Below are positions 35,848-47,668 of a stretch of 64,000 nucleotides of DNA, in pieces. Position 1 is the first letter of the stretch. Every line of letters begins with the position of its first letter. A program made the translations under genes and the position numbers. The notes beneath the pieces were generated by a model. It was not told the DNA's origin and made no database searches. It saw only the letters and a list, made by a program, of their open reading frames with translations. Origin of the DNA: Oncomelania hupensis (lineage: Eukaryota > Mollusca > Gastropoda > Littorinimorpha > Pomatiopsidae); the NCBI GenBank assembly GCA_036898135.1, contig CM072515.1:54196736-54260735 (forward strand). Reading direction: 5' to 3'.

Positions 35848-37287
35848 CAGTGTTTCCCACAAGCTTCAAATCAAGGGGTCCAAGGGACCCTCTGTTGAAA
35901 ATTTTGAGGGTCCTTTTAAAAATTCTGAGGGTCCCTTCCATGTGTGCATACAAATGTGACTAAAGTCAATAAGATAAAGTGTAGTGCTTATACAATGTCT
36001 TATAGTGCAATATCAGCTGACCAGTCAATAAACAGCACAAGAACTCTATGCCGGTGTGTGTGTGAGCGACGTCCACTGTGATAACGTGGGGGTACGCAGA
36101 GCTGCCAACCCCCCAAAAAGTTTTCAGTAGCAAAAATTCTGAATTTCAGTAGTTTTATGACATTTTCAGTAGCCATACGTCCTCGCTTTTTTTTTTTTTT
36201 TTAACGAAGACATGCATATACACACACACTACTAAACAAGCACAGTTGCAAGGAAAGATGACACACTTCATACAATACTCCACATTTACTGAACTTGCTC
36301 TATTCTCTCTCTGGGAACATGTCTAGTCTTTAGCAAGGCCCAATCTGGTGGCAGCCTTGCACTTTCACATGCAAAGCTCTTGGCAACTTGGGAGTCCGGG
36401 AACATTGCCTTCACTAACTTACTGAAGTGATCTGCTATCTGCAGGCAAATTGTGCTCTGCAACGAAGGTCGTGAAGAGTGTTTCCGCACGAATTATTGAG
36501 AGATCCATATCGGGCTGGAAGAAGGTGGCTACCGACTGAACAGGGACTAACTTTTCTGGATCAGGGCAACGACTTTTGTGACGATTGCCATTCACGTGTC
36601 GCGTCACATCGTGGAAGCCGCCATGTTGTATGCTAAAACCTGCCAAGCACGCTGTACAATACACGCTGTGTTTTGATCTCGATGACGCAGTGATGCACGG
36701 AATTTTTTCAGAATACTCTTTCCTGTACTCTTGATTTGCTGTCCTCTTCTTTTTTTCTGGGCTTTCATCGCTAGTTTTCTTTCTTTTTGGCATCACGGAT
36801 TCAAAATAAGCCGCACACAAACTTTTCTTCTCGCAGTGTAGAAAGTGACCCGGAAATGAAAGTGTCACAGAAAGGTCGAGGTTTTGTGCAGCGATTGGCC
36901 GTTTGCAAAACCACTTCACGGTGATTGGTCGAATTTCCTAACATGCACTGGGAGCGTGATCTATTACTCCGTGCACGTAAACCGAATGACCGTGACCTTG
37001 AGGTGCTACGGGAGGCACAGGCGCTCAATAAAACTCGTTAAAACTGTAATACTATCGTCGAAAATTGACTTTCCGTAGTAAATTTTCGATTTGCGTAGCT
37101 CCGTAGCCGCGTATTCATTTCCGGAGTAAACTACGGAAATTCCGTAGTGGTTGGCAGCTCTGGGTACGACACTTTCGCTGGGCGCAACAACGTGTGCGTC
37201 CGTGGGACCCTCTTAATCAAAATCTTTGCGTCATCTTCCGATTTTTATGCGTGAATTACGCACATATGTGCGTAATGGGAAACGCTG
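35848..37287 (-). mobile_element. hAT-type truncated element, copy 2 (inside LINE ORF2)
   Basis: The 1440 bp element has ends CAGTGTTTCCCA and TGGGAAACGCTG, an imperfect inverted repeat of the CAGNG type usual for hAT. The flanks carry tgtatg at 35842-35847 and 37288-37293; hAT normally gives 8 bp, so the duplication is shortened or eroded. It is a near-identical inverted copy of 29557-31030, without the long (CA)n array. Removing it rejoins LINE ORF2 as VVWDKIDTQHMP. Confidence 0.8.
36419..36793 (-). pseudogene. BED-finger/hAT N-terminal protein, copy 2, frameshifted
   Basis: It is the same protein as at 30051-30560 from MPKRKKTSDES through the BED-type finger to AEHNLPA. A 2 bp difference there (cctgcagatagcag against cctgcgtcggtagcag in copy 1) shifts the frame and ends it early at DSRSLQ. 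The remainder (ADHFSKLVKAMFPDS) is still readable in another frame at 36286-36440. Confidence 0.75.
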
Positions 37288-37991
37288 TGTATGGGATAAA
37301 ATTGATACACAACATATGCCTGTTGTTCTTTCTATAAAATTCCCTTGTGAAAATGTTGATACTAAGATTAATGATGAGGAAACATATGTTGATAAATATG
37401 TATGGGACCCTGACCTTTCTGATGTCTTTAGAAACAATATTTGCTCTCAACACGCTCGTTTTAAGTTAGAAGAAGCTATTCATTTTATTGATGTGGATGT
37501 TGATCATGCCTTGTGTTTGTTTAATGCATGTTTAAAAGACTCCGCAGACTGTATGAAAAGACGGGTTCGTCTTCACAATAGGAAGATTGCATATGACTGG
37601 TTTGATGCAGAGTGCAAGAAAGGTAGAAAGCAGACTCGGAAACTGCTAAAAAAGTACAAGCGCACTTTGCTCAATACTGATCGGTTTGAATTTTGTAAGG
37701 CTAGGAGAGAATATAAACATTTGATTGTTGTCAAGAAAAAACTTTACAAGGCTAAGATGATTGAATATTTAGTTTCTTCTGTTAACGATCAAAAAACCTT
37801 CTGGCAAACTGTGCGCAAAACTATTCCAAAGCGGAAGTTTGTGAAAAATCAAATAACATGTGACCAATGGTTTGCACACTTTCAGCAACTACTTGAACAA
37901 GATATTGACAATTATGAAAATGTCGACACTGCGGATGATGAAGGTGAAAACTTTGATGATCTGGATTTTAATCGCCCAATATCAAGCGCAG
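37288..37991 (+). pseudogene. LINE ORF2 segment 2: end of endonuclease and linker
   Basis: It resumes immediately after the hAT element with DKIDTQHMPVVLSIKF, where His-Met-Pro corresponds to the catalytic His of APE endonucleases. The preceding Asp of the usual SDH triplet reads Gln. The rest (RRVRLHNRKIAYDWFDAEC and following) is the lysine-rich linker before RT. It ends in FNRPISSA, where the RTE copy at 37992 interrupts it. Confidence 0.8.
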
Positions 37992-40067
37992 TATATTTGC
38001 ACCACTGCTTATTTTGGGGGCAGGCGAAGTAGATGTCAACACCATGACCAATACCTTCAACTCAGCTGTAACAGATGCCGCCACTGAGATCCTTGGCAAG
38101 CACCGACCAAAGAAGAAGCCGTGGATCACACCTGAACTTTTGGATCTGTGTGATAAACGAAGAGAGTTAAAAAAGAAAAAGAACACCTCACATGGAGCTG
38201 ATGTCTACCGAAAAATCAACAATGACATCCGAAAAGGCATGCGCACAGCAAAGGAGAACTGGATAGAAGATCAATGCCAGGAAATAGAGAACAATCTGAA
38301 CAAGAACAACAGCAAGAAGGCCTACCAGACTGTGAAGCGGCTGACAAGTGTTAAACAGCCCAAAGTCTCCACTATCCAAAGCAAGTCTGGCATTTGCCTT
38401 ACAGAAGAACAAGAAGTCTTGGACAGATGGACAGAGTACTGCTCTGACCTTTACAACCATGCACCAAATGGAGACCCATCAGTTCTAGCATGTCCCGAGA
38501 GCAGAGAAGAAGAAGAAATCCTCCCAATTCTCCGGGAAGAAGTTGAGGCAGCAGTGCAATCGCTGAAGAAAGGGAAGTCAGCGGGAGTGGACAACATACC
38601 AGCGGAACTGCTACAAGCAGGAGGAGAAGCGATGACTGATGCTCTCACCATTATCTGTAACAAGATCTGGCAGAGTGGAGAATGGCCTACACCATGGACC
38701 CAGTCGCTTGTCATCACTCTTCCCAAAAAAGGTAACCTTCAGGAGTGTGAAAATTACCGCACCATCAGCCTCATCAGCCATCCCAGCAAGGTCCTCCTGA
38801 AAATAATACTCAACAGGTTGAAACCACAAGCTGAACAAATCATAGCTGAAGAACAAGCAGGATTCATGGCAGGGCGAAGTACCACTGAACAGATTTTCAA
38901 CCTCAGAATAATCTGTGAGAAATACCTACAGCACCAACAACATCTATATCATGTGTTCATAGACTTCAAGAAGGCATTTGACCGAGTCTGGCATGCAGCT
39001 CTATGGGCAACCATGAAAGTGTACAACATCAGCCCTAAAATTATAGAAGTCATCAAAAGCCTGTATGACAAGGCTACCAGTGCAGTCCTCCATAACAGCG
39101 TCATCGGGAACTGGTTCAGAACAACAATCGGTGTGCGTCAAGGATGCCTACTCTCTCCAACACTCTTCAACATCTTCCTAGAGCGCATCATATCAGATGC
39201 TCTTGCAGATCACGAAGGCACAGTCAGCATAGGGGGCAGAGCAATCTCCAATCTTCGTTTTGCGGATGATATTGATGGATTGGCTGGAGAGGAACAAGAA
39301 CTTGAACAGCTTGTACAGAGGCTTGACACCACCTCCAGAGCTTATGGAATGGAAAAAAGTGCAGAGAAGACCAAAATGATGACCAACAACACCAATGGCA
39401 TCAACACGGACATCAAAGCACAAGGCCAATCCCTCAACACAGTGCACAGCTTCAAATATTTAGGAGCCATTGTGTCAGACAATGGGTCTCGACAGGAAGT
39501 CCTCTCCAGGATCGCACAAACAACTGCTGCCCTGACAAGGTTGAAGCCCATTTGGAAAGACAGAACCATCAGTCTACATTCCAAAGTAAGACTGCTGCGC
39601 TCTCTGGTCATCTCCATCTTCCTATATGCTTGCGAAGCATGGACCCTCACAGCAGATCTCCAACGAAGAATACAAAGCATGGAGATGAGGTGCTACAGAA
39701 GACTTCTGTGCATTTCCTATACCCAACACATCACCAACGACGAAGTCCGACAGACCATCACACAAGCCATTGGACAACACGATGACCTGCTCACAATGGT
39801 GAAGAAACGGAAACTCCGATGGTATGGCCACGTCACCAGATCATCAGGCCTTGCAAAGACCATTCTGCAAGGCACAGTGCAAGGAGGTAGAAGAAGGGGG
39901 AGACCGAAAAAGAGGTGGGAGGACAACATTCGAGAATGGACTGGTTTGACACTGAGCGAAGCCATGAGGGCTGCTGAGGACAGAGAAAGATGGAGTATGC
40001 TGGTTAAACGATCATCTGTGGTGCCCCTACGACCTTCGGGTTATGGGACAGGATAGGATAGGATAGG
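37992..40067 (+). mobile_element. RTE-type LINE copy A, 5'-truncated, inside LINE ORF2
   Basis: It is flanked by atcaagcgcag at 37981-37991 and 40068-40078 (11 bp). It begins at a point inside the endonuclease-RT linker of copy B (atttgcaccactgc) and ends in the tandem tail ggataggataggat. Removing insert plus one duplication restores the host frame FNRPISSAEVLLALRKL, which proves a recent insertion into once-coding DNA. Confidence 0.92.
38014..40056 (+). pseudogene. RTE reverse transcriptase, copy A, lacking the endonuclease
   Basis: About 680 codons are open without interruption. Visible are KKPWITPELLDLCDKRREL, SAGVDNIPAELLQAG, NYRTISLISHPSK, EQAGFMAGRSTTEQIFNL, FIDFKKAFDRVWH (motif A Asp), RQGCLLSPTLFNIFLE (motif B), LRFADDIDGLAG (motif C, both Asp intact), FKYLGAIVSDNG and the C-terminal RWYGHVTRSSGLAKTIL with a basic GRRRGRPKKRWED. 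The endonuclease is missing through 5' truncation, so it is a dead copy despite an intact RT. Similar C-terminal sequence is typical of RTE-group endonuclease-reverse transcriptases. Confidence 0.88.
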
Positions 40068-40078
40068 ATCAAGCGCAG

Positions 40079-40564
40079 AAGTTTTATTAGCCCTTCGCAA
40101 ATTAAAACCAAATAAAGCAGCAGGGCCAGATGGAATAATAGGAGAAATTTTAAAATACTCCTCAGATGTCATTGTTATATTTTTAGTTACATTTCTTAAT
40201 GGCTTATTTACCAAGGGTATTTACCCTGAAAGTTGGTGTGAATCAATTATTCTTCCGCTGTATAAGAAAGCTGGTGTAAATAATCCTAGTAATTATAGAG
40301 GGATAAGTCTTTGCAATCTTGGTAGTAAAGTTTATGGAATTATTATTAATAAGCGATTGCAAGCATGGGTGGAAGAGAATAATAGTACTGGGGAATGTCA
40401 GGCGGGAACTTAAAGCCGGTTACTCAACAATTGATCATTTATTTACTTTGATGGCCTGTGTTCAAAAACAATTCCTTAAAAATAGAAAATTATATGTTGC
40501 TTTTATTGAATTTGAAAAATGTTTTGATAGTATTAATAGACATTTACTCTGGTCAATACTTCTC
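40079..40564 (+). pseudogene. LINE ORF2 segment 3: reverse transcriptase fingers
   Basis: Directly after the target duplication the frame reads EVLLALRKLKPNKAAGPDGI, then NNPSNYRGISLCNLGSK, KAGYSTIDHLFTL and AFIEFEKCFDSINR, which are RT motifs 1 to A with the catalytic Asp of motif A. A frameshift lies near 40410 (ECQAGT then stop in frame; the next frame continues KAGYST). The segment ends HLLWSILL at the RTE insertion at 40565. Confidence 0.8.
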
Positions 40565-43500
40565 TGTGGGTTCGGGCAAATAGAATAGACCCAACGTTTC
40601 CCGGCGTGTCGTAAGAGGCGACTAACAGGGGTGATGTTAGCACGGCATCACTGGGCGAAAGTCTTCTACACAGAAGTCACCGGCCAGGGCGGAGGAACCT
40701 CACGTTACTACAGGTTCAACGACCACGTGCTCAGGGCCAAGGCGAGCCACACTGTATTCGTGGATTTCGGCTGTGGCCAACAGCCTGGAGAGGATTGGGC
40801 CCTGCCAGGTCTTTTTTGCCCAAGACACACTACATGATGACACAATCCACTAATTCCATACCGGATCGGTCGTCGCCCGGGCCGTCACCCGGCACAAGGA
40901 CCGCGCCTTCCGTTGGCCACCAGGACGGAGGTGTTAAGTATGCTACTGATGGACAATATAGCAAGATCCGCACGAGAAACAACATCGTCATAGGAACCTG
41001 GAACGTCAGGACCCTAACTGCGGAAGGAAAATTAGAAGAACTGGCCCACGAGCTGGACCACTATCGATGGAACGTTCTAGGTATCAGCGAACTGCGCTGG
41101 AAAGGCCTAGGTGAAACAACGACTGACAAAGGCCACAAGCTCTATTTCAGCGGTAGAGATGACAGGCACGAACACGGCGTTGGATTCTTGGTCCACAAGA
41201 ACATTCTAGCCACTGTCATGGGTTGCCGCCCAGTCTCCAGTAGACTCATTACCATCCGTCTGAGAGCAACCCCTTTCAACATTACCATCATCCAGGCCTA
41301 TGCCCCAACATCAGACTATGAAGACAGCGAAGTGGAGGATTTTTATGAAAATATACAGGCGGTCCTTGACCAAGTGCCGAAGAAGGACATAGTCATAGTG
41401 CAAGGCGACTGGAATGCCAAGGTTGGCCAAGATGCGCACCGCAACTGGGGAGACACATGCGGACCCCACTGCAACAACGAGACAAATGACAGGGGTCTGA
41501 GGCTATTGGAGTTTGCCAGATACAACAATCTGGTACTGGCAAACACGCTTGGTCTCCACAAAAAATCCAGACGATGGACATGGCACAGTCCCGGCGGGGA
41601 ACATCACAACCAGATCGACTACATCATGGTCAAGAAACGCTTCAGATCAAGCATCAACATTGGCAGGACACGCACTTTTCCAGGAGCAGACATTGGAAGT
41701 GACCACGATCTCGTGATGATGTCTTTCCGGCTCCATTTGAAGAGAGTAAATACAGCAAAGTGCACTAGGCTGAAGTTCGACCTGGACAAACTGCAAGACC
41801 CGGAGGTGGCAAAAATATTTCAGGCCACAATTGGAGGGAAATTTGCACCACTGCTTATTTTGGGGGCAGGCGAAGTAGATGTCAACACCATGACCAATAC
41901 CTTCAACTCAGCTGTAACAGATGCCGCCACTGAGATCCTTGGCAAGCACCGACCAAAGAAGAAGCCGTGGATCACACCTGAACTTTTGGATCTGTGTGAT
42001 AAACGAAGAGAGTTAAAAAAGAAAAAGAACACCTCACAGGGAGCTGATGTCTACCGAAAAATCAACAATGACATCCGAAAAGGCATGCGCACAGCAAAGG
42101 AGAACTGGATAGAAGATCAATGCCAGGAAATAGAGAACAATCTGAACAAGAACAACAGCAAGAAGGCCTACCAGACTGTGAAGCGGCTGACAAGTGTTAA
42201 ACAGCCCAAAGTCTCCACTATCCAAAGCAAGTCTGGCATTTGCCTTACAGAAGAACAAGAAGTCTTGGACAGATGGACAGAGTACTGCTCTGACCTTTAC
42301 AACCATACACCAAATGGAGACCCATCAGTTCTAGCATGTCCCGAGAGCAGAGAAGAAGAAGAAATCCTCCCAATTCTCCGGGAAGAAGTTGAGGCAGCAG
42401 TGCAATCGCTGAAGAAAGGGAAGTCAGCGGGAGTGGACAACATACCAGCGGAACTGCTACAAGCAGGAGGAGAAGCGATGACTGATGCTCTCACCACTAT
42501 CTGTAACAAGATCTGGCAGAATGGGGAATGGCCTACACCATGGACCCAGTCGCTTGTCATCACTCTTCCTAAAAAAGGTAACCTTCAGGAGTGTGAAAAT
42601 TACCGCACCATCAGCCTCATCAGCCATCCCAGCAAGGTCCTCCTGAAAATAATACTCAACAGGTTGAAACCACAAGCTGAACAAATCATAGCTGAAGAAC
42701 AAGCAGGATTCATGGCAGGGCGAAGTACCACTGAACAGATTTTCAACCTCAGAATAATCTGTGAGAAATACCTACAGCACCAACAACATCTATATCATGT
42801 GTTCATAGACTTCAAGAAGGCATTTGACCGAGTCTGGCATGCAGCTCTATGGGCAACCATGAAAGTGTACAACATCAGCCCTAAAATCATAGAAGTCATC
42901 AAAAGCCTGTATGACAAGGCTACCAGTGCAGTCCTCCATAACAGCGTCATCGGGAACTGGTTCAGAACAACAATCGGTGTGCGTCAAGGATGCCTACTCT
43001 CTCCAACACTCTTCAACATCTTCCTAGAGCGCATCATGTCAGATGCTCTTGCAGATCACGAAGGCACAGTCAGCATAGGGGGCAGAGCAATCTCCAATCT
43101 TCGTTTTGCGATGATATTGATGGATTGGCTGGAGAGGAACAAGAACTTGAACAGCTTGTACAGAGGCTTGACACCACCTCCAGAGCTTATGGAATGGAAA
43201 TAAGTGCAGAGAAGACCAAAATGATGACCAACAACACCAATGGCATCAACACGGACATCAAAGTACAAGGCCAATCCCTCAACACAGTGCACAGCTTCAA
43301 ATATTTAGGAGCCATTGTGTCAGACAATGGGTCTCGACAGGAAGTCCTCTCCAGGATCGCACAAACAACTGCTGCCCTGACAAGGTTGAAGCCCATTTGG
43401 AAAGACAGAACCATCAGTCTACATTCCAAAGTAAGACTGCTGCGATCTCTGGTCATCTCCATCTTCCTATATGCTTGCGAAGCATGGACCCTCACAGCAG

Positions 43501-43907
43501 ATCTCCAACGAAGAATACAAAGCATGGAGATGAGGTGCTACAGAAGACTTCTGTGCATTTCCTATACCCAACACATCACCAACGTTGAAGTCCGACAGAC
43601 CATCACACAAGCCATTGGACAACACGATGACCTGCTCACAGTGGTGAAGAAACGGAAACTCCGATGGTATGGCCACGTCACCAGATCATCAGGCCTTGCA
43701 AAGACCATTCTGCAAGGCACAGTGCAAGGAGGTAGAAGAAGGGGGAGACCGAAAAAGAGGTGGGAGGACAACATTCGAGAATGGACTGGTTTGACACTGA
43801 GCGAAGCCATGAGGGCTGCTGAGGACAGAGAAAGATGGAGTATGCTGGTTAAGCGATCATCTGTGGTGCCCCTACGACCTTCGGGTTATGGGACAGGATA
43901 GGATAGG
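40565..43907 (+). mobile_element. RTE-type LINE copy B, full length, inside LINE ORF2
   Basis: It is flanked by aatacttctc at 40555-40564 and 43908-43917 (10 bp). The 3343 bp include a GC-rich 5' region (from tgtgggttcgggcaaa, with cgtgtcgtaagaggcgac), one long ORF and the ggacaggataggatagga tail. Removing it rejoins the host frame HLLWSILLKHGIKGK. It differs from copy A at only scattered bases over their shared 2 kb. Confidence 0.92.
40834..43901 (+). pseudogene. RTE endonuclease-reverse transcriptase, copy B, single frameshift at the catalytic motif
   Basis: From ATG 40834 the endonuclease is complete: IGTWNVRTL, GISELRWKG, HGVGFLVHK, IQAYAPTSD, VQGDWNAKVG, QIDYIMVKK and GSDHDLVMM, carrying the catalytic Glu, Asp-Asn and Asp-His. 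The linker and RT follow as in copy A up to LRFA. One G is missing at about 43109 (ttttgcgatgat against ttttgcggatgat in copy A), so the motif C Asp pair is lost and the frame ends at 43203. The correct frame continues DDIDGLAGEE from about 43110 to 43901. Confidence 0.9.
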
Positions 43908-45432
43908 AATACTTCTCAAGCATGGTATTAAAGGGAAACTGTACTCCTGTATTAAGAGCATGTACTCAAATGTTAAAGCACGTGTTCGATGTGGTACTAA
44001 TCTCACACAGTCGATTATTTGTAGTTCTGGTGTGAAGCAAGGAGATATATGTAGTCCTGTCTTGTTCAGTTTGTTTATTAATGAGTTAGCATTAGATGTT
44101 ATTAGAAATGGGAGACATGGAGTAACTTTTTTAATGGACACATTTGAATTATTTATCCTTTTATTAGCAGATGATATTGTTCTTGTATCAGAAACGAGTG
44201 TTGGTTTACAAAATCAGTTAAATTCACTGCACAGTGCTGCTTCAAATTTATGTTTAAAAGTCAACATGGACAAAAGCAATATTGTAGTTTTCAGAAAAGG
44301 AGATTATCTTGGAAGGCGAGAAATATGTTTTTTTGGTGGTGAGGTAATGCCCGTTTTGACAGCCTACAAATACCTGGGCATATATTTTTCTACCAAACTA
44401 AGTTTTGTTGCCGCGTGTCGTGATTTATCCAGTCGGGCAAAAAGAGCACTTCTTTGTATTTTGCAAAAGCTTCGAATGTTTAATAATTATTCACTGGATG
44501 TTTTTTTTTTTAAATTGTTCTGTTCTCTGTTCTGGATTAAATTTACGTCCCCAACACCAAAGCATATAGGGGACGAGTTTAAATTGTTTGACGCTCAAGT
44601 TCAATCTATTTTAAAATATGGATCCGAAATTTGGGGCTTAGAAAATGCTGCGCATCATTGTGAGAAGATTCATTTGTTTGCAATGAAGAAATTATTATGT
44701 GTTAATATGCGGACCCCAAATGACCTCGTATATAAAGAGTTAAACAGATTTCCTTTATTAATTAATTTCTCAATGAATACGATTCGTTACTGGTTGAAGT
44801 TATGTAAAATGCCTACTGATAGAATCCCGAGAAAAGCTTATTTTGTGTTGCTGTATTTAGACAATAGAGGGAAGACAACTTGGGCATCGAAAGTAAGACA
44901 GTGTTTAAATGTACATGGTTTTGGTAATGTTTGGCTAGCACAGGGTGTAGGAAATGAGAGAGAGTTTTTAAGAATGTTTAAGCAGCGCATGGTGGATTGC
45001 AGATGGCAAAATTGGAGTGAACATGTGAGCGAAAGCGAAAGATTCCATATGTATAGATTATTTTGCAGCCAATTAAATGTTGTTCCTCAATATTTGAGTA
45101 TGCCTCTTGACAGTCATCTGAACTTCATTATGACAAAATTCCGATTTGGTGTTTCAGATTTGTTGGTCCATTTTTATCGATATCGGCAATGTAAGTCAGA
45201 TGATCTAATTTGTCCGCTATGTAAAAACGGTGTGTAGAATGACATTCATTTCTTACTTTTTTGTCCTTTTCTAATAAATCTCAGAAAGAAGCTAATACCT
45301 ATAAAATTCCATAGAAATCCAAGTTTATGCCGTTTTCAGTTGCTAATGTCATCAAAACAACCTCATATTGTTAAAAATGTATGTGTTTACTTGTATCATG
45401 CTTTTAAAATTCGGGAAATTGCGTTATCCTGA
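43908..45432 (+). pseudogene. LINE ORF2 segment 4: reverse transcriptase palm to C terminus
   Basis: After the second RTE copy the frame continues ILLKHGIKGKLYSCIKSM, SSGVKQGDICSPVLFSLFIN (motif B), LLLADDIVLVSE (motif C, catalytic Asp-Asp intact) and AYKYLGIYFS. It then runs through the thumb and C-terminal domain. A TAG at 45235 falls inside a C2HC finger (CPLCKNGV, stop, NDIHFLLFCP). The frame then reads on to a stop at 45430. The 3' UTR contains taatggggctttggcc before the tail. Confidence 0.8.
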
Positions 45433-45595
45433 TTGTTATATATATTTATTTATATGTTTCTGCTAATGTCCTGATTGTTTATATATTTATAATTATGTTA
45501 CTATGCGCTTTGTAAAACGTTGTCATTGTAAATTACCCCCTTTCTAATGGGGCTTTGGCCTTATTGAAATTAAATTTCAAATGTCAAATTTCAAA

Positions 45596-45599
<4 letters not shown>

Positions 45600-45667
<68 letters not shown>
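45600..45667 (+). repeat. (CT)n array, right flank of the nested LINE
   Basis: It is the right part of the split microsatellite. It has the same dinucleotide and strand as 32346-32447. Confidence 0.95.
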
Positions 45668-45669
<2 letters not shown>

Positions 45670-47600
45670 ATTGGTTAATAAGGACAATAATCTCTCTGTT
45701 CCTCGCCCTTTTATCGCCTTATTTGCTTCCTGTCGTCCAGTTTTGACAGATTTATGGTCACGTAAAAAAGTTCTGTAGACCTCACAATCACAACTTATAT
45801 ATTTTTAAAAAAAAGTTTATTTACGGCGTAAAAACAAAACAAACACGTTTGATCGTACTGAAAGAAAAAGAAACTGTATAAACCTTAAAAAAAAAAAACT
45901 TCTTCATTGCGGATTTTTATCGTGCAGTTTTGAAGACAAGGACTCCATTATCAAACATTACAGCGTTGACAAGGTTCATTCTACACCTACTCGCGTGGCA
46001 CATTTGATTTATGATGAGAACGCAAAGGAGGGGAGGGAGTGGGAGGTGGGGGGTCCTAAACGCAAGCTGTGACATTCAAAACCAAAAAGCAAAGCAATGC
46101 TCACATAACTTCAATGATCTAGAAATCATATAAGAAACAGGTGCACAAGGTTTATTTTTCTAGTCAATATCTGGAAATACCCCTTCCGATGAAAGTATAA
46201 ATCGAGCTCTAGTTTGTGCACGCACGCATCCCACCGCATCGACTTTAAAGATCCTGACGCTCATGTCCTATAGACGGATGAGTGCCGGCTACACAAATAC
46301 ACCCAGCAAGCACTGGGTTCCTTCTCGCCCATCATCGGTCACCCAGAATTATGCTCAGTTGTCTGGGCGTCAGACAGCGCGCCCCAAGGCTACTAGTGGG
46401 CGCCTCGAGTTAGATCTTGCTTCGGCCAGCGCCTTGAGCAGCTCCGAAGCTGGAAAAGTGCTATATAAGAACGATTAAATAAATTAAGTAAATAAATACC
46501 TTGAAACAGTCGGGATTCTGAATAAGCCAAGTGTCGGTCTGTCTGCTGTCTTGTCAGTTGGTCTGTCCGTCCGTTGCAGTGAGTGACCCGCTTCCCGTGC
46601 CTTCATATTTGCTTTTCTGCACCGGTCAAGGTCGCTGGGATCAAATCGTTGCTAAACACGTTTCGCTCTTATTATGTCAAAAACAGCTTAACAGATTTTG
46701 GTTACTTTTAAAAAAAAATATTATTATAGAGGTAAGTCCACTCACTGGCGGTTCGGTTACCTGTCAGTCGGTCGGTGGGTCGGTCCGCTGCTACGAATTT
46801 CCCTGTGTTATTAAAAACACGTGTTTTGCTTTATCTCAAGAACGACTGAACCCAGTTTGATCATTTTTACTGATATTTAAGTTAAAATAATGCTACGAAT
46901 TTTGTGTCATTCATACTTTTACTCTCAGAACTCAAGGTCGCTGTGGTTGATTATTTCTAATTACGATTTGTGCTGTATCTCAAAACTGACTAAACGGAGT
47001 TTCATAATTTCTTTTGCTTGCCGATAGTTCAGTTTGGGACGGAGGATCAACAAAGGGTGCGAGTGCATCGGTAGAGAATCGTATGTTTCAAGTCGAGAAA
47101 TTCGGCAAAATGTTTTCTTTGAAAACCTTTTTATCCTCTATCCAGTCCCAGATTTTAGAGAATTTATTTCTTTCACTTAAACGAAGTTATGTGAGTTTAC
47201 AAAATATGAATTGTTATGTATTATCATGTTCTTTTGGGAAGTTGTTGATTTTTTTTTTTAGTTTGCTTGTTTGTGTGTTTGTTTCTTTGTTTTTGTTGTT
47301 TTTATTGTTTAATTTTTGGGGGCAATATTTTGGTTATTTTGTAGTGTTTCTCATTGCCACATTTCGTAAAAATGATATATACAGTTTAAAGAAATTAGTT
47401 TTTTTGTTTGTTGGTTTATTTCAAAGAAATTGCACCGTTAGTGTGTGTTAAATCAAAACGCTCTTATCACACACACACACAAACACCCATACACACCTGC
47501 ACACATACACATACACACACACAAACACACACACAAACATCAGAGAAGAGTGTCTGGAAATGCATTTGCCATTTTGTTTGCCATGCATTCTCAGTGCGCT
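45670..47600. other. No gene seen apart from a SINE end
   Basis: The T-rich frame at 47014-47451 encodes only hydrophobic runs from TTT/TTG codons. A degenerate ggtctgtccgtccgttgcag / gtcggtcggtgggtcggtcc pair occurs at 46560 and 46770. Confidence 0.4.
46395..46495 (+). repeat. SINE family B-like 3' end
   Basis: The segment cagcgccttgagcagctccg followed by gtgctatataagaacgatt and an (AAAT)n tail resembles the 3' half of the 54.1 kb SINE. Confidence 0.45.
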
Positions 47601-47602
47601 TA

Positions 47603-47612
47603 ATGTTGATGT

Positions 47613-47668
<56 letters not shown>
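47603..47668 (+). repeat. (GAT)n microsatellite
   Basis: About 20 units. Confidence 0.95.

Larger units (their letters stand above)
32448..45599 (+). mobile_element. CR1/L2-like LINE with 2A-bearing ORF1, interrupted by nested insertions
   Basis: This is the host element of the nest. It begins at ggggggcgctgtttgg directly after a (CT)n array and ends with an AT-rich 3' tail directly before another (CT)n array, so it inserted inside a microsatellite. Without the insertions it is about 5.2 kb. It has ORF1 (32571-33575) and a broken ORF2 in segments at 34771-35847, 37288-37991, 40079-40564 and 43908-45432. ORF2 carries an APE-type endonuclease, reverse transcriptase and a terminal C2HC finger. 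The CR1/L2 placement rests on domain order and motif style only. Confidence 0.85.

Noticed and set aside
39193..39447. Minus-strand frames across the RTE copies (also 38188, 39342, 42034, 43187)
   Set aside because: Antisense shadows of the RT coding frame.
47014..47451. 145-codon hydrophobic plus-strand frame
   Set aside because: Made of T-rich low-complexity sequence.
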